From JAQBGV01 sp032128395 (GTDB lineage Bacteria > Planctomycetota > UBA8108 > UBA1146): a DNA stretch of 64,000 nt. The position numbers were made by a program, and so were the translations under genes. Below are positions 45,012 through 53,418 of this stretch, piece after piece. Within the stretch, counting starts at the first letter, position 1. Each line of letters opens with the position of its first letter. A model generated the notes under the pieces. That model made no database searches and was not told where the DNA came from. It worked only from the letters and a program-made list of their open reading frames with translations. Location: NCBI GenBank assembly GCA_032128395.1, contig JAQBGV010000096.1:10553-74552 (forward strand). The letters are read 5' to 3'.

Positions 45012-46073
45012 ATGCCGGAGCCGCTGAACCAGGAAGAGGTCGAGGCGCTCCTCAATCTTGTCCAGACGGTCGGCGAGGAAGAGGCTTCCCCTGCCGAAGC
45101 GGGTCCCGCCGCGGATGCGGAAGAATCCCCCACCGGCGGGGGACGGCGGGTAGAGAAGTACAACGCCCTCCCGTCGCACCAGATCAGCATCTACGACTTC
45201 AAGCGCCCCGAGCGTGTCTCGAAGAGCCAGGTGATCGCTCTCGAGGCGCTGCACGAGGTGTTCGCCCGGAACCTCAGCGCTTCGCTCTCGGCGTACCTCC
45301 GTCACATCGTGGAGGTGCGCCTGGTCTCGGTGGAGCAGTTCACCTACTCCGAGTTCACGATGTCGTTGCCGATCCCGACCTCGTTCAACCTGATCTCCTG
45401 CGAGCCTCTCGAGGGGAACATGATCCTCGAGGTGAATCCCTCGATCCTGTACCCGATCATCGACCGTCTGCTCGGCGGTGGGAAGTCAGACGCGTTCCAC
45501 CTCGACCGACCGTTCACGAACATCGAGCTCTCCCTGGTGAACACGATCCTCGAGAGGATGCTGCAACAGCTCCGGGATACGTGGGAGGGGGTCAAGGAGA
45601 TCGACTTCCAGGTCTTCGAGACGGAGTCGAATCCGTTCCTCCTGCAGATCGTCGCCCCCAACGAACCGATCGTCCTGCTCGCATTCGAGCTGCAGATGGG
45701 TCCCTACGCCGGGATGGTGAATCTCTGTATCCCGTTCAAGGTCGTCGAGCCGATCATGACCGAGTTCTCCCAGAGCAACTGGTTCTCCTCGAACCGGACG
45801 AGCAGCGGTGGCGAGGGCCAGGCGAAGATTCTCGACAACATCGCAAACGCCCCGGTCGAGCTGACGGCGATCCTCGCAGAAACCCCAGTCAGCCTATTCG
45901 ACCTCCTCTCCCTCAAGCCGGGAGACATCCTCGACACCGGCCACCACCACAACTCCCCGGTCACGATCACCATCCAGGGCCGCAGGAAGTTCCGCGGGTC
46001 GCCGTACGTGCAGAAGGACCGGAGAGTGGTCCAGATCCTCGAATCGGTGAAGCCGACCGACCCTGACGCCTAG
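45012..46073 (+). CDS. fliM: Flagellar motor switch protein FliM
   Basis: A 353-residue FliM. The N-terminal EALLNLV motif (about 10-16), which binds CheY-P in the family, is present in LNQEEVEALLNLVQ. The middle CheC-like domain follows (YDFKRPERVSKSQVIALEAL, RNLSASLSAYLRHIVEVRL, FNLISCEPLEGNMILEVNPS), and a C-terminal SpoA domain (PVELTAILAETPVSLFDLLS). It would set the switch of flagellar rotation in the C-ring. No other flagellar gene is in the window, so this is an isolated copy. GGAGG lies before the ATG. Confidence 0.95.
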   Translation: MPEPLNQEEVEALLNLVQTVGEEEASPAEAGPAADAEESPTGGGRRVEKYNALPSHQISIYDFKRPERVSKSQVIALEALHEVFARNLSASLSAYLRHIVEVRLVSVEQFTYSEFTMSLPIPTSFNLISCEPLEGNMILEVNPSILYPIIDRLLGGGKSDAFHLDRPFTNIELSLVNTILERMLQQLRDTWEGVKEIDFQVFETESNPFLLQIVAPNEPIVLLAFELQMGPYAGMVNLCIPFKVVEPIMTEFSQSNWFSSNRTSSGGEGQAKILDNIANAPVELTAILAETPVSLFDLLSLKPGDILDTGHHHNSPVTITIQGRRKFRGSPYVQKDRRVVQILESVKPTDPDA

Positions 46074-46216
46074 GTGGATGTAGGGAAAGTTCGTTCGAGA
46101 CGTCGTCGTGCGGGTCGCGTCCTGTCCAGGGGCGTGCTCAAATCCACAGCGGCTTGGCCAACACCCAGAACCAGGCCAACGGCCACCGGCTATTCAGGCG
46201 TCCCGAACCTCAGGCG

Positions 46217-46236
46217 ATTTCCGCGCCAGCGGAAAT
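46217..46236. terminator. Small hairpin between convergent genes
   Basis: ATTTCCGC pairs with GCGGAAAT around a GCCA loop, an 8-bp perfect stem. It is without a following T-run and precedes the larger hairpin, so its role in termination is uncertain. Confidence 0.45.
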
Positions 46237-46244
46237 GCAAGAAA

Positions 46245-46280
46245 CACGCCCCCGAACGCGCGAGCGCGTCCGGGGGCGTG
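46245..46280. terminator. Strong hairpin terminator between fliM and the LysM gene
   Basis: CACGCCCCCG and ACGCGC on one side pair with GCGCGT and CGGGGGCGTG on the other, a 16-bp stem with a single A/C mismatch and a GA-rich loop. It lies 170 bases after fliM and 40 bases before the end of the LysM gene and can serve both. Confidence 0.75.
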
Positions 46281-46319
46281 CTTCGTATCCAAACGAGCCG
46301 TACCAAACTACGAAGAAAA

Positions 46320-47417
46320 CTACGTAGCCGGAATCTGAATCTCGGCCCCGACCCTCAATCGAGCCGGATCGAGGCCTGGGTTGGCGACTTGGATCTCGGT
46401 CCACCGCAGACCACTTCCGAGGCGTTCCTCGGCGATGTCATAGAGGGTGTCCCCGTCTTGGATCTTGTACGCGCGGAAGCCGGTCTTCGGCGTCGCGCTC
46501 ACGGCCGCCGTCCCCTGCTTCGCAGCCGCGGAGACCGGCGGGGCCGGGAGCGTGATCTTCTGCCCGATCTGTAGTTCATGTCCTTCGCCGAGCTTGGGGT
46601 TGCCCGCGAGGATCACGGTGAAGAGATGGCCCTTCCCGTATTCCTGCTCCGCGATCTTCCAGAGATTCTCGCCGTCCTTCACCTCGTGTTCCCTAGGGAA
46701 CCCGGAGGACCCCGGACGGGACGCCGATTCGCGTTTTGTCCCGGCGGGGGTGCTGGGAGGCAGAGTTCGCGTCCGGTTCTCCGATGACGGGTCGGTAGTG
46801 GGCTCGTTCGGATCGTGACCGACGATCTCAACCCCTCGCTCGCCGCCTGTGGCACTGTTGGCCGGATTACCTTCGCCACCCACCGCAGGACGAATACCGG
46901 TGCGATTTGGCTCGGTACCGACAGCAGGCGAACTCAGGCCGGCTCCGGTCGGGCTCGCTCGCAGGCCGGTCGGATCGGTCGAGACGGGCAGAGAGGTGGG
47001 CTTCCGAGACTCGGGGCCAAGCTCACCCGCCGCCGGATCGGTTCCCGGCGCCGAGGCGGTCCCGGAGTTCCCCGCGGCGGGTCTCTTCGTCTCCGTCGGA
47101 TCGGATCCCAGCTCCGGCGATCCGCCGTTCAGAGGGCGAGCGCCCGAGTCGCGATTGCTCGCGGGGGGGTTCTGGGTGAGGCGGCGGTTGCGACCTTCCT
47201 CGTACCCCGGGCTCCCCGGACGTGCCCGGTTGCCGAGAGCGCTCGCCGGACGGTTCGGGGATGCCCCTGAACCGGGCTCTTCGGCCCGTTTCTCGATTCT
47301 CGGAGCCTGATCCACGCCGGTGGGCCCCTTCTCGACCTCGCTGTCGAGCAGGTTCGCGATCACCACGACGACCAGAACGAGGACCAGGACCAGACCGATC
47401 TTGGTTCCGTTACCCAT
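46320..47417 (-). CDS. Membrane-anchored protein with two LysM domains
   Basis: A 365-residue protein. One N-terminal helix at about 6-24 (IGLVLVLVLVVVVIANLL) anchors it. A 200-residue Pro/Ser/Thr/Gly-rich linker follows and is likely disordered. Two LysM domains follow at about 243-290 (HEVKDGENLWKIAEQEYGKG, then LQIGQKITLP) and 312-362 (YKIQDGDTLYDIAEERLGSG, then LRVGAEIQIP). LysM binds peptidoglycan or chitin-like glycans, so the protein links the inner membrane to the wall. It is downstream of secDF with 255 bases between. The ATG is the first in the frame. Confidence 0.85.
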   Translation of the reverse strand: MGNGTKIGLVLVLVLVVVVIANLLDSEVEKGPTGVDQAPRIEKRAEEPGSGASPNRPASALGNRARPGSPGYEEGRNRRLTQNPPASNRDSGARPLNGGSPELGSDPTETKRPAAGNSGTASAPGTDPAAGELGPESRKPTSLPVSTDPTGLRASPTGAGLSSPAVGTEPNRTGIRPAVGGEGNPANSATGGERGVEIVGHDPNEPTTDPSSENRTRTLPPSTPAGTKRESASRPGSSGFPREHEVKDGENLWKIAEQEYGKGHLFTVILAGNPKLGEGHELQIGQKITLPAPPVSAAAKQGTAAVSATPKTGFRAYKIQDGDTLYDIAEERLGSGLRWTEIQVANPGLDPARLRVGAEIQIPAT

Positions 47418-47672
47418 GTCGACTCACTCCTCCCGTTTCCCCCCACGAGACTCTGGGAGAGGCGTCCGCTCGATCGCGCCAGCCACGGCGCTCATCGAGT
47501 CGCGTTCCCCCGCTCCCCCGCGGCGATGGAGTGCCGACGAGATTACCCGGAATGCCGGACTTTCCCCAGCCGATTCCGCTCCGGAATCCCTCCCGATGGA
47601 GCACGGGCCCGGAGGGGTTTCCGCCCCCCGGGCCCGTGCGATCGGCAGAGCCGGCAGCCCTCGTCCCTGACG

Positions 47673-49316
47673 TCACTTGGCGGCAGCGACCGCAAAGAGC
47701 TCTTCCCGACGCACCACCGAGCGACGGTGCAAGTAGACCAAGGTCGGACAGGCGATGAAGATCGAAGAGTAGGTCCCGACGATCACCCCGATGGTGAGCG
47801 CGAAACTGAAGGCGGCCAGCCCCTCCCCGCCGAGGAGGAGGAGGATCAATGTCACGGTGAAGGTGGTCGCCGAGGTGAGGATCGTCCGGCCGAGGGTCTG
47901 ATTGATCGAACGGTTCACGATCTCGAGGTAGTCGACGTCTCTTTTCTTCCCTTCGAGGTTCTCGCGGATCCGGTCGAAGATCACGATCGTGTCGTTCAGC
48001 GAGTACCCGACGATGGTGAGGAGCGCGGCGATCACCGGCAGGTTCAATTTGAGGCTGATGAAACTGCCGAGGAGCGCATCCGCGATCGCGAGCGCACCGA
48101 GGGAGAACAAGATGTCGTGCACCAACGCGACGATCGCGGCGACCCCGAAGTAGAACCGGAAGCGCAACGATATGTAGAAGATGATCGCGAAGAACGCGAT
48201 CATCATCGACACGAACACCTTGCCCTGCATATCTTGAGCGACCCGGCCGCTGATACTGTCCACTTCAGGGAATGGCGTGGAGAGGGTCAGCTGACCACTG
48301 AGCTTCCCTTGGATCGTGGTGTTCAGCAGGCTCTCGAGTCCGAAGACCGACTCCCCCGCCTTGGGCTCCGCGACGACCACGAAGCTGATGATTTCGGCGT
48401 TCTCGGGAATCGACGCCCGGTCCCGAATCTCCTTCACAGGAAAACCTGCGGACAAGAGCGCGGCCTCGACCTGGCTCGTGGCGAGGGCCTTCTGTGGGTC
48501 GAAGAATTGCACCTTCGCGCGGAACGACGGAGGGCTCTCCGTCACGACGACATCGGTGATCCCTTCCGGCGCGAGGAGCCCCTCGGCGGCGAGAACTTCC
48601 TCGACGCTGCTCCGGAACAGATCGGTACCGGACTTCTTCTCGGTCGTGGGCTTCTCGGTGGTGTCCTCGCCCGACGACTTCTCGGCCTTCGTCATTTTCC
48701 GGGTGCGGATCGAGAAGGTGGTGGAGAGGCGCTCCTGGCCGACCTCCTCGAAGTTCCCCATGCTCTGCACCTGGACGTCTTGGAAGATCTTCGCCCCGGT
48801 TTCGTCGGTGATCCCCGCGATGAGCTCCTTGATCCGCGTCTCGGTCGCGGGCTTCTGGAGGCTCGTGATGAGCCGCGTCCCTCCGGTGAAGTCGATTCCG
48901 AGACTCTCGGTTCCACGGACCGCGAGGAAGACGACCCCGAAACTGACGAGGATCGCCGACAGTGTAGCGAACGCCCGCCGCTTCGACATGAAGTCGTAGC
49001 TCGTCTTGTTGAAGAGCGACATCATGCGGAGTTCCTTCACCCACCCCGCGCGGATCAGTACGGTCAGGAAGAGACGCGAGACGTAGATCGAAGTGAAGAA
49101 GCTCGCGATGATGCCGATCGATAGCACCACTGCGAAGCCCTTCACCGCACCGGATCCGAATTTGAACAGGATGTACGCGGTGATCAGCGTGGTGAGGTTG
49201 GCGTCGAAGATCGTCGAGAACGCGCGCTGGTAGCCCGCCTGGACCGCCTGAGCGAGCCCCCTTCCCCTCTCCTTCTCTTCCCGAATTCGGGCGAAGATCA
49301 GGATGTTCGCGTCGAC
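47673..49316 (-). CDS. secF: SecF half of a fused SecDF, separated by a frameshift
   Basis: The frame continues the SecD sequence without a break once a one-base shift is allowed, reading VDANILIFARIREEKERGKG and so on into the SecF part. SecF features are GIDFTGGTRL (about 80-90 residues into this half), a VSMMIAFFAIIFYISLRFRF helix and GYSLNDTIVIFDRIRENL, with a C-terminal TSATTFTVTLILLLLGGEGL helix. SecDF uses proton flow to pull secreted proteins from SecYEG. A start at GTG 49145 is available but would drop the last helices of SecD, so the product is expected only as a fusion. The loop region near 48600-48700 (residues of type KAEKSSGEDTTEKPTTEK) is a charged insertion in the periplasmic part. 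Confidence 0.88.
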   Translation of the reverse strand, partial: VDANILIFARIREEKERGRGLAQAVQAGYQRAFSTIFDANLTTLITAYILFKFGSGAVKGFAVVLSIGIIASFFTSIYVSRLFLTVLIRAGWVKELRMMSLFNKTSYDFMSKRRAFATLSAILVSFGVVFLAVRGTESLGIDFTGGTRLITSLQKPATETRIKELIAGITDETGAKIFQDVQVQSMGNFEEVGQERLSTTFSIRTRKMTKAEKSSGEDTTEKPTTEKKSGTDLFRSSVEEVLAAEGLLAPEGITDVVVTESPPSFRAKVQFFDPQKALATSQVEAALLSAGFPVKEIRDRASIPENAEIISFVVVAEPKAGESVFGLESLLNTTIQGKLSGQLTLSTPFPEVDSISGRVAQDMQGKVFVSMMIAFFAIIFYISLRFRFYFGVAAIVALVHDILFSLGALAIADALLGSFISLKLNLPVIAALLTIVGYSLNDTIVIFDRIRENLEGKKRDVDYLEIVNRSINQTLGRTILTSATTFTVTLILLLLGGEGLAAFSFALTIGVIVGTYSSIFIACPTLVYLHRRSVVRREELFAVAAAK

Positions 49317-50428
49317 GCCATGCCGACGGTGAGCAGCAGTCCGGCCATCCCGGGAAAGGTCAGCGTGTTCCGAAAGATCTGGATCGCGGCGAGCACGAAG
49401 ATCAAGTTCAGGAGGAGGGCGATGGTGGCGACGATCCCTCCTACCATGTAGTAGCTGAGCATGAAGATCACGACGACGGTGAAGCCGATCAGCATCGCCT
49501 GCGTGCCCCGCTCGATCGAGTCGCGGCCGAGCAGCGCGCCGATGGTCTTCTCGCTATCGAGCCGGGGCTTCGCCGGAAGGCTTCCCGCCCGCAGGAGAGT
49601 GACGATGTCGTTCACTTCGTCCTGGGTGAAACTGCCGGTGATCCGTCCCTTGCCGTTGATCCGCTCCTCGATGTTCGCCTGCTGGATCATCGTCCCGTCG
49701 AGCACGATGCAGAGGCGCTGACCGACGTTGTTGCCGGTCATGTCACCGAAGATCGCCGCGCCCATGCCGCCGATATCGAACGCGATCGCCGGGGCTCCGT
49801 ATTCGTCCATCGTCCCGGATGCGCTATTGAGGTACTCCCCGCCGACGCTCGATTGCTCACCCCATTCGACGGCGACCCGGGCGGCAGAATCGACCACCTG
49901 AGACGGATCGTCCGACCTCTTCGGGATCACGACCCGGCGATCCGGCAACGCAGGAGCATCTGCCCGATCCTTGTTGTTGTAGGCCGTGAGCTCCAGTTCA
50001 TAGTCACGCCACGCCTGCTCGATCTCGTCGAGCGCGGTCGCGTTCTGGTAGTTCTCGGCGGATCGCAGGTGGAAGGAGAGTTCCCCCGATCTTTCGATCT
50101 GCTGCTTCATCCGCTGCAGCTCGGTGTTGTCGGATCCGGGGAGCTGGATGATCAAGCGGTCGTTCCCGGAGGTCGCGACGCTGATCTCCTTCAATCCGAA
50201 CGCGTCGAAGCGGTTCCCGATCACCGCCTTCATGTCATCGATGATCGTCATTCGGGAGTCGGGGCGGATCTTGTCGAGATCGATCTCGTAGACGAGCTCG
50301 GTCCCTCCCAGCAGATCGATCCCCTTCTTGATCCCGGTCTCCGGATCCTGGAAGTCCCTCAACGAATAGAGAGAACCGGCGACCAGGACTGCGACGAGAG
50401 CAAAGCCTCGTCCTGTGTGCTTCAGCAT
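49298..50428 (-). CDS. secD: SecD half of fused SecDF, frameshifted at its last helix
   Basis: A 376-residue frame with the SecD start (TGRGFALVAVLVAGSLYSLR), GIDLLGGTELVYEI (the P1 entrance), the VGQRLCIVLDGTMI segment and the first membrane helices. It runs into a premature stop just after LLLTVGMA, where SecD has [20 protein letters not shown]. Inserting one base at about 49317 restores the VDAN motif and links to the SecF frame. Since SecDF is important for export, a sequencing or assembly indel is the likeliest cause; a genuine mutation is possible. yajC lies eight bases upstream. Confidence 0.9.
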   Translation of the reverse strand: MLKHTGRGFALVAVLVAGSLYSLRDFQDPETGIKKGIDLLGGTELVYEIDLDKIRPDSRMTIIDDMKAVIGNRFDAFGLKEISVATSGNDRLIIQLPGSDNTELQRMKQQIERSGELSFHLRSAENYQNATALDEIEQAWRDYELELTAYNNKDRADAPALPDRRVVIPKRSDDPSQVVDSAARVAVEWGEQSSVGGEYLNSASGTMDEYGAPAIAFDIGGMGAAIFGDMTGNNVGQRLCIVLDGTMIQQANIEERINGKGRITGSFTQDEVNDIVTLLRAGSLPAKPRLDSEKTIGALLGRDSIERGTQAMLIGFTVVVIFMLSYYMVGGIVATIALLLNLIFVLAAIQIFRNTLTFPGMAGLLLTVGMASTRTS

Positions 50429-50435
50429 CGAATCG

Positions 50436-50816
50436 TTACCTCGAGTTCACGGCGGATGCCGCGGGGGTCTGCTTTTCCTCGTCACGATCGATGACTGTTG
50501 CGATCGATGACCGCAGCACCCGCAACCGGACGTTCTGATTCTCATCCACTTTCAGGATCACCTGATCCTTGTCGACGGAAACCACCTTGCCGAAGATCCC
50601 GCCGCTGGTCCGCACCGAGTCGTTCTTTTTCAGTCCTTGAAGCATCTGCTCGATTTCCCGCTGCTGCTTGCGCTGCGGCCGGATGAGCAGGAAGTAGAAG
50701 ACCACGGCCAGCCCGGCGAAGAGCGGGAGCATCCCCTTCAGACTCTCCATCGGGTCGGGCGCACCCCCGGCTGGAATTTCCCCCTCCGCGAGGATTCCGA
50801 TGAGCAACTCGAGCAA
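50436..50816 (-). CDS. yajC: Preprotein translocase subunit YajC
   Basis: A 126-residue protein with one transmembrane helix (about 29-47, MLPLFAGLAVVFYFLLIRPQ), then the family core RPQRKQQREIEQMLQGLKKN and TSGGIFGKVVSVDKDQVIL, ending in an extended charged tail. YajC associates with SecDF. It starts at TTG; GGGGAA upstream is a weak site and a later ATG cannot be excluded. The gap of seven bases to secD and the ruvB-tgt-yajC-secD order are classic. Confidence 0.93.
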   Translation of the reverse strand: MLELLIGILAEGEIPAGGAPDPMESLKGMLPLFAGLAVVFYFLLIRPQRKQQREIEQMLQGLKKNDSVRTSGGIFGKVVSVDKDQVILKVDENQNVRLRVLRSSIATVIDRDEEKQTPAASAVNSR

Positions 50817-51028
50817 GTGTTCCCCGACCTTCGCGTTAACCTGGTGGCAATCGGTGGCTTATCGCTGCGGAGTATCCCTATCCCGGTAAAGCCCCGGGAT
50901 CATAGAGGACCGCCCGCAGGCGTTCAACCGGAGCGGAGGGAGCGAAGCGCGGGTTCTTCCTGCCTCAGCGCGATTCGGGGTGGGAACAGCTCTGGAGCGG
51001 GGCCGGGATCGGGGAGCGAGGACGCTTC

Positions 51029-52162
51029 TCAGCGGTACATCGCCTCGATGGGAGCCCTATCGGCGCGGAATCGCCCCCATTCCCCCTCCGCGATCGCCTG
51101 CCGGGCGCGTTCGAGGAAGCGGTGGAAGACCCGGAGGTTGTGAATCGTCCCGAGGGTGGTGCCGAGCATCTCTTTTCGCCGGTAGAGGTGGTGGAGAAAA
51201 CCGCGGGAGAATCCCGTACAGGCGAGGCAATCGCACCCTTCCTCGATCGGGGAGGGGTCCGAAGCGTGGGCCCGATTGCGGATCCGCAGCGGCCCCCCCG
51301 TCAGCCGGAAGAGGGATCCTCCGCGGGCATTCCGGGTCGGGACCACGCAATCGAAAATGTCGATTCCACACTCGACGGCGACCCGGAACTCCTCGAACCC
51401 ACCCACCCCCATCAGGTAGCGCGGCCGGTCGACCGGGAGCCCCTCCGCCCCCCAGGGGATCGTTCGGAGCATCGTCTCGCGAGCCTCGCCGACGCTCACC
51501 CCACCCACCGCGTACCCATCGAAGGGGAGCTCTCGGAGTCGCTCGACCGCCTCCCGCCGCAGCGCCTCGAAGGTCCCCCCTTGGACGATGCCGAAGACTG
51601 CCATCGGTCGCGCCGGCTCGATGCGGGCCCGATGTTCGACGCTCCGGATCGCCCATGACATCGTGCGTTCGAGGGCGACTCGGGCCTCTGACTCGTCGCC
51701 GGTCGGCGCGGCGCAGTGGTCGAGCACCATCGCGATGTCAGGGTTCAGCGCCGCCTCGATGTCGAGAACACGTTCCGGAGTGAGCCGGATCTGGGCGCCG
51801 TCGACATGCGAACGGAAAGTGACTCCGTCATCATCGATGTCCCGCAATTCCGCGAGGGAGAAGACCTGGAACCCGCCAGAGTCGGTGAGGATCGGACGAT
51901 TCCAACCCATGAAGGAGTGGAGCCCTCCGAGGGCGTGCACCGTCTCGGGGCCGGGGCGCACGGCGAGGTGGTAGGCGTTCGCGAGGACGATCTGCGCGCC
52001 GCACGCGATCAGTTGATCGGGAGTGAGACCCTTCACCGTCCCCCGCGTGCCCACCGGGAGGAACGCAGGAGTCTCGACCGTTCCGTGGGGAGTCGTGAGC
52101 CGACCACGACGCGGTCCCGCGGGATCTGCACCGACCACCTCGAACGCGAACCCGCTCGTCAT
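51029..52162 (-). CDS. tgt: tRNA-guanine transglycosylase
   Basis: A 377-residue enzyme that exchanges G34 for preQ1 in queuosine tRNAs. Landmarks are TPAFLPVGTRGTVKGL, ILTDSGGFQVFSL (about 86-98, catalytic Asp), VFGIVQGG, YLMGVGG, DCVVPTRNARGG and the zinc site CDCLACTGFSRGFLHHLYRR. The ATG is chosen because the longer frame extends into spoIID. It follows spoIID by 41 bases and precedes yajC by 212 bases in which no gene is seen. All family residues appear intact. Confidence 0.96.
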   Translation of the reverse strand: MTSGFAFEVVGADPAGPRRGRLTTPHGTVETPAFLPVGTRGTVKGLTPDQLIACGAQIVLANAYHLAVRPGPETVHALGGLHSFMGWNRPILTDSGGFQVFSLAELRDIDDDGVTFRSHVDGAQIRLTPERVLDIEAALNPDIAMVLDHCAAPTGDESEARVALERTMSWAIRSVEHRARIEPARPMAVFGIVQGGTFEALRREAVERLRELPFDGYAVGGVSVGEARETMLRTIPWGAEGLPVDRPRYLMGVGGFEEFRVAVECGIDIFDCVVPTRNARGGSLFRLTGGPLRIRNRAHASDPSPIEEGCDCLACTGFSRGFLHHLYRRKEMLGTTLGTIHNLRVFHRFLERARQAIAEGEWGRFRADRAPIEAMYR

Positions 52163-52203
52163 CGGGGCCACCGCGCGGATCGGGTTCAAGGCCCCCGCGT
52201 CGG

Positions 52204-53418
52204 CTAGGGCCACAGCGTCGAGATCTCCGAGCCGGGGTAGTACCTCGCGAGGATCGATCGATATCGGGCCTGCTGCTCCGCGTAGCCCTTGGCGCCGACC
52301 TGGCAGAGCCCGACCCCGTGTCCCCACCCCCGGCCGAAGAACGCGAACTCGTCCCCCTTGCGCTCGGCGAAGAACGAAGTCGAACGGAGGGTGATCCCCG
52401 CCGTGCTGCAGGCCCGGCGGAACCGGTCCGCGTCGACCTCGAAGCTGCCGCGCTCGTGGACGACCCGAACGAACGCGCAGTGTCCCCCCGGGGACGGATC
52501 GACCGGCTCGAGGGCGAGGAGCTCGCCGAGGACGATGCGATGGCGTCGACAGATCGATCCGAGTGCTTCTCGGAGCTTCGCCTCCGCGAGTCGCGCGTCC
52601 CACCTGAAGTACTTGCTCGAGGAACATCCGCCGCACGAGACCGATGAGAGCGGGGCGATCGGGTCGCCGCCGAACCAGTCCTCGACCCCGCGCGTCGCTC
52701 CGCCGCAGGTCGAGTGATAGAAGCTCTCGAAGACCTTGCCCTCGTAGAGAAGCACCTGGCCGTGGGTCTGGTCGACCGCCTCGACCACCCGAGGATGAGG
52801 CGCGCCCCCGCCGAGGTAGACCTGCGAGCGATCGTCCGAGTGGACGTGGATTCGAGTGTCGGATGGGCGGGTCAGGATGTGGAAGAGCGCGTACGTGCGG
52901 GCGGCGACCGCCTGGGCCCCGAGCGCGTGCCGAGGATAGGAGTCGGCGGGCATCTCCCCCGGAACGACCCCGAGCAGATACCGCTCGAGCGGAAGTCGAT
53001 TCACCAGTCTCCAGGGGCTCCCTTCCTCGGGGACGAGGACCTCGAGCCACCCTTCGTAGAATCCATCCCCGACCCGGGTCGAATGGACCTCCGCGCGGAA
53101 CCGGAACGGGATCGCCAGTCCGAAGTCGAGTCCTCCGATGGTCGCGCCCCTCTCCGAGAGCTCGAGACGGTGGGTCCCTCCCGGGAGCTCTTTCCGCCCC
53201 CCCGGCCACTCGATGCGGAGCCCTCCTTGGCCGACCACGATCTCGCGCAGCAGCTCGGAACCCGATGCGATCTGCACTCCGATGATCGGACCGTCGTTCG
53301 CGTCGAGGGGTTGCAGTGCGCCGAGCACCGCGATGAGCGTGATCGCCCCCCTGAATCGGGTCGAGATCCGGCGGATCGACATCGGGCGGATCGAGATTCC
53401 GCGGACGCTCCGACTCAT
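52204..53418 (-). CDS. spoIID: SpoIID/LytB-type peptidoglycan lytic protein
   Basis: A 404-residue secreted protein with an N-terminal signal/anchor (FRGAITLIAVLGALQPLDA). The SpoIID signature is LPLERYLLGVVPGEMP at about 135-150, containing the catalytic Glu, followed by ALGAQAVAARTYAL and, near the end, FFGRGWGHGVGLCQVGAKGY. SpoIID cleaves denuded glycan strands; homologues occur widely outside spore formers and act in cell wall remodelling. The ATG overlaps the ruvB stop (ATGA) with AAGGAG seven bases upstream; a GTG two codons earlier is too close to that site. Sporulation is not implied. Confidence 0.9.
   Translation of the reverse strand: MSRSVRGISIRPMSIRRISTRFRGAITLIAVLGALQPLDANDGPIIGVQIASGSELLREIVVGQGGLRIEWPGGRKELPGGTHRLELSERGATIGGLDFGLAIPFRFRAEVHSTRVGDGFYEGWLEVLVPEEGSPWRLVNRLPLERYLLGVVPGEMPADSYPRHALGAQAVAARTYALFHILTRPSDTRIHVHSDDRSQVYLGGGAPHPRVVEAVDQTHGQVLLYEGKVFESFYHSTCGGATRGVEDWFGGDPIAPLSSVSCGGCSSSKYFRWDARLAEAKLREALGSICRRHRIVLGELLALEPVDPSPGGHCAFVRVVHERGSFEVDADRFRRACSTAGITLRSTSFFAERKGDEFAFFGRGWGHGVGLCQVGAKGYAEQQARYRSILARYYPGSEISTLWP

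Noticed and set aside
52204..53418. SpoIID and SpoVG taken as signs of spore formation
   Set aside because: Both families are common in non-sporulating bacteria and no sporulation sigma factor or coat gene is present.
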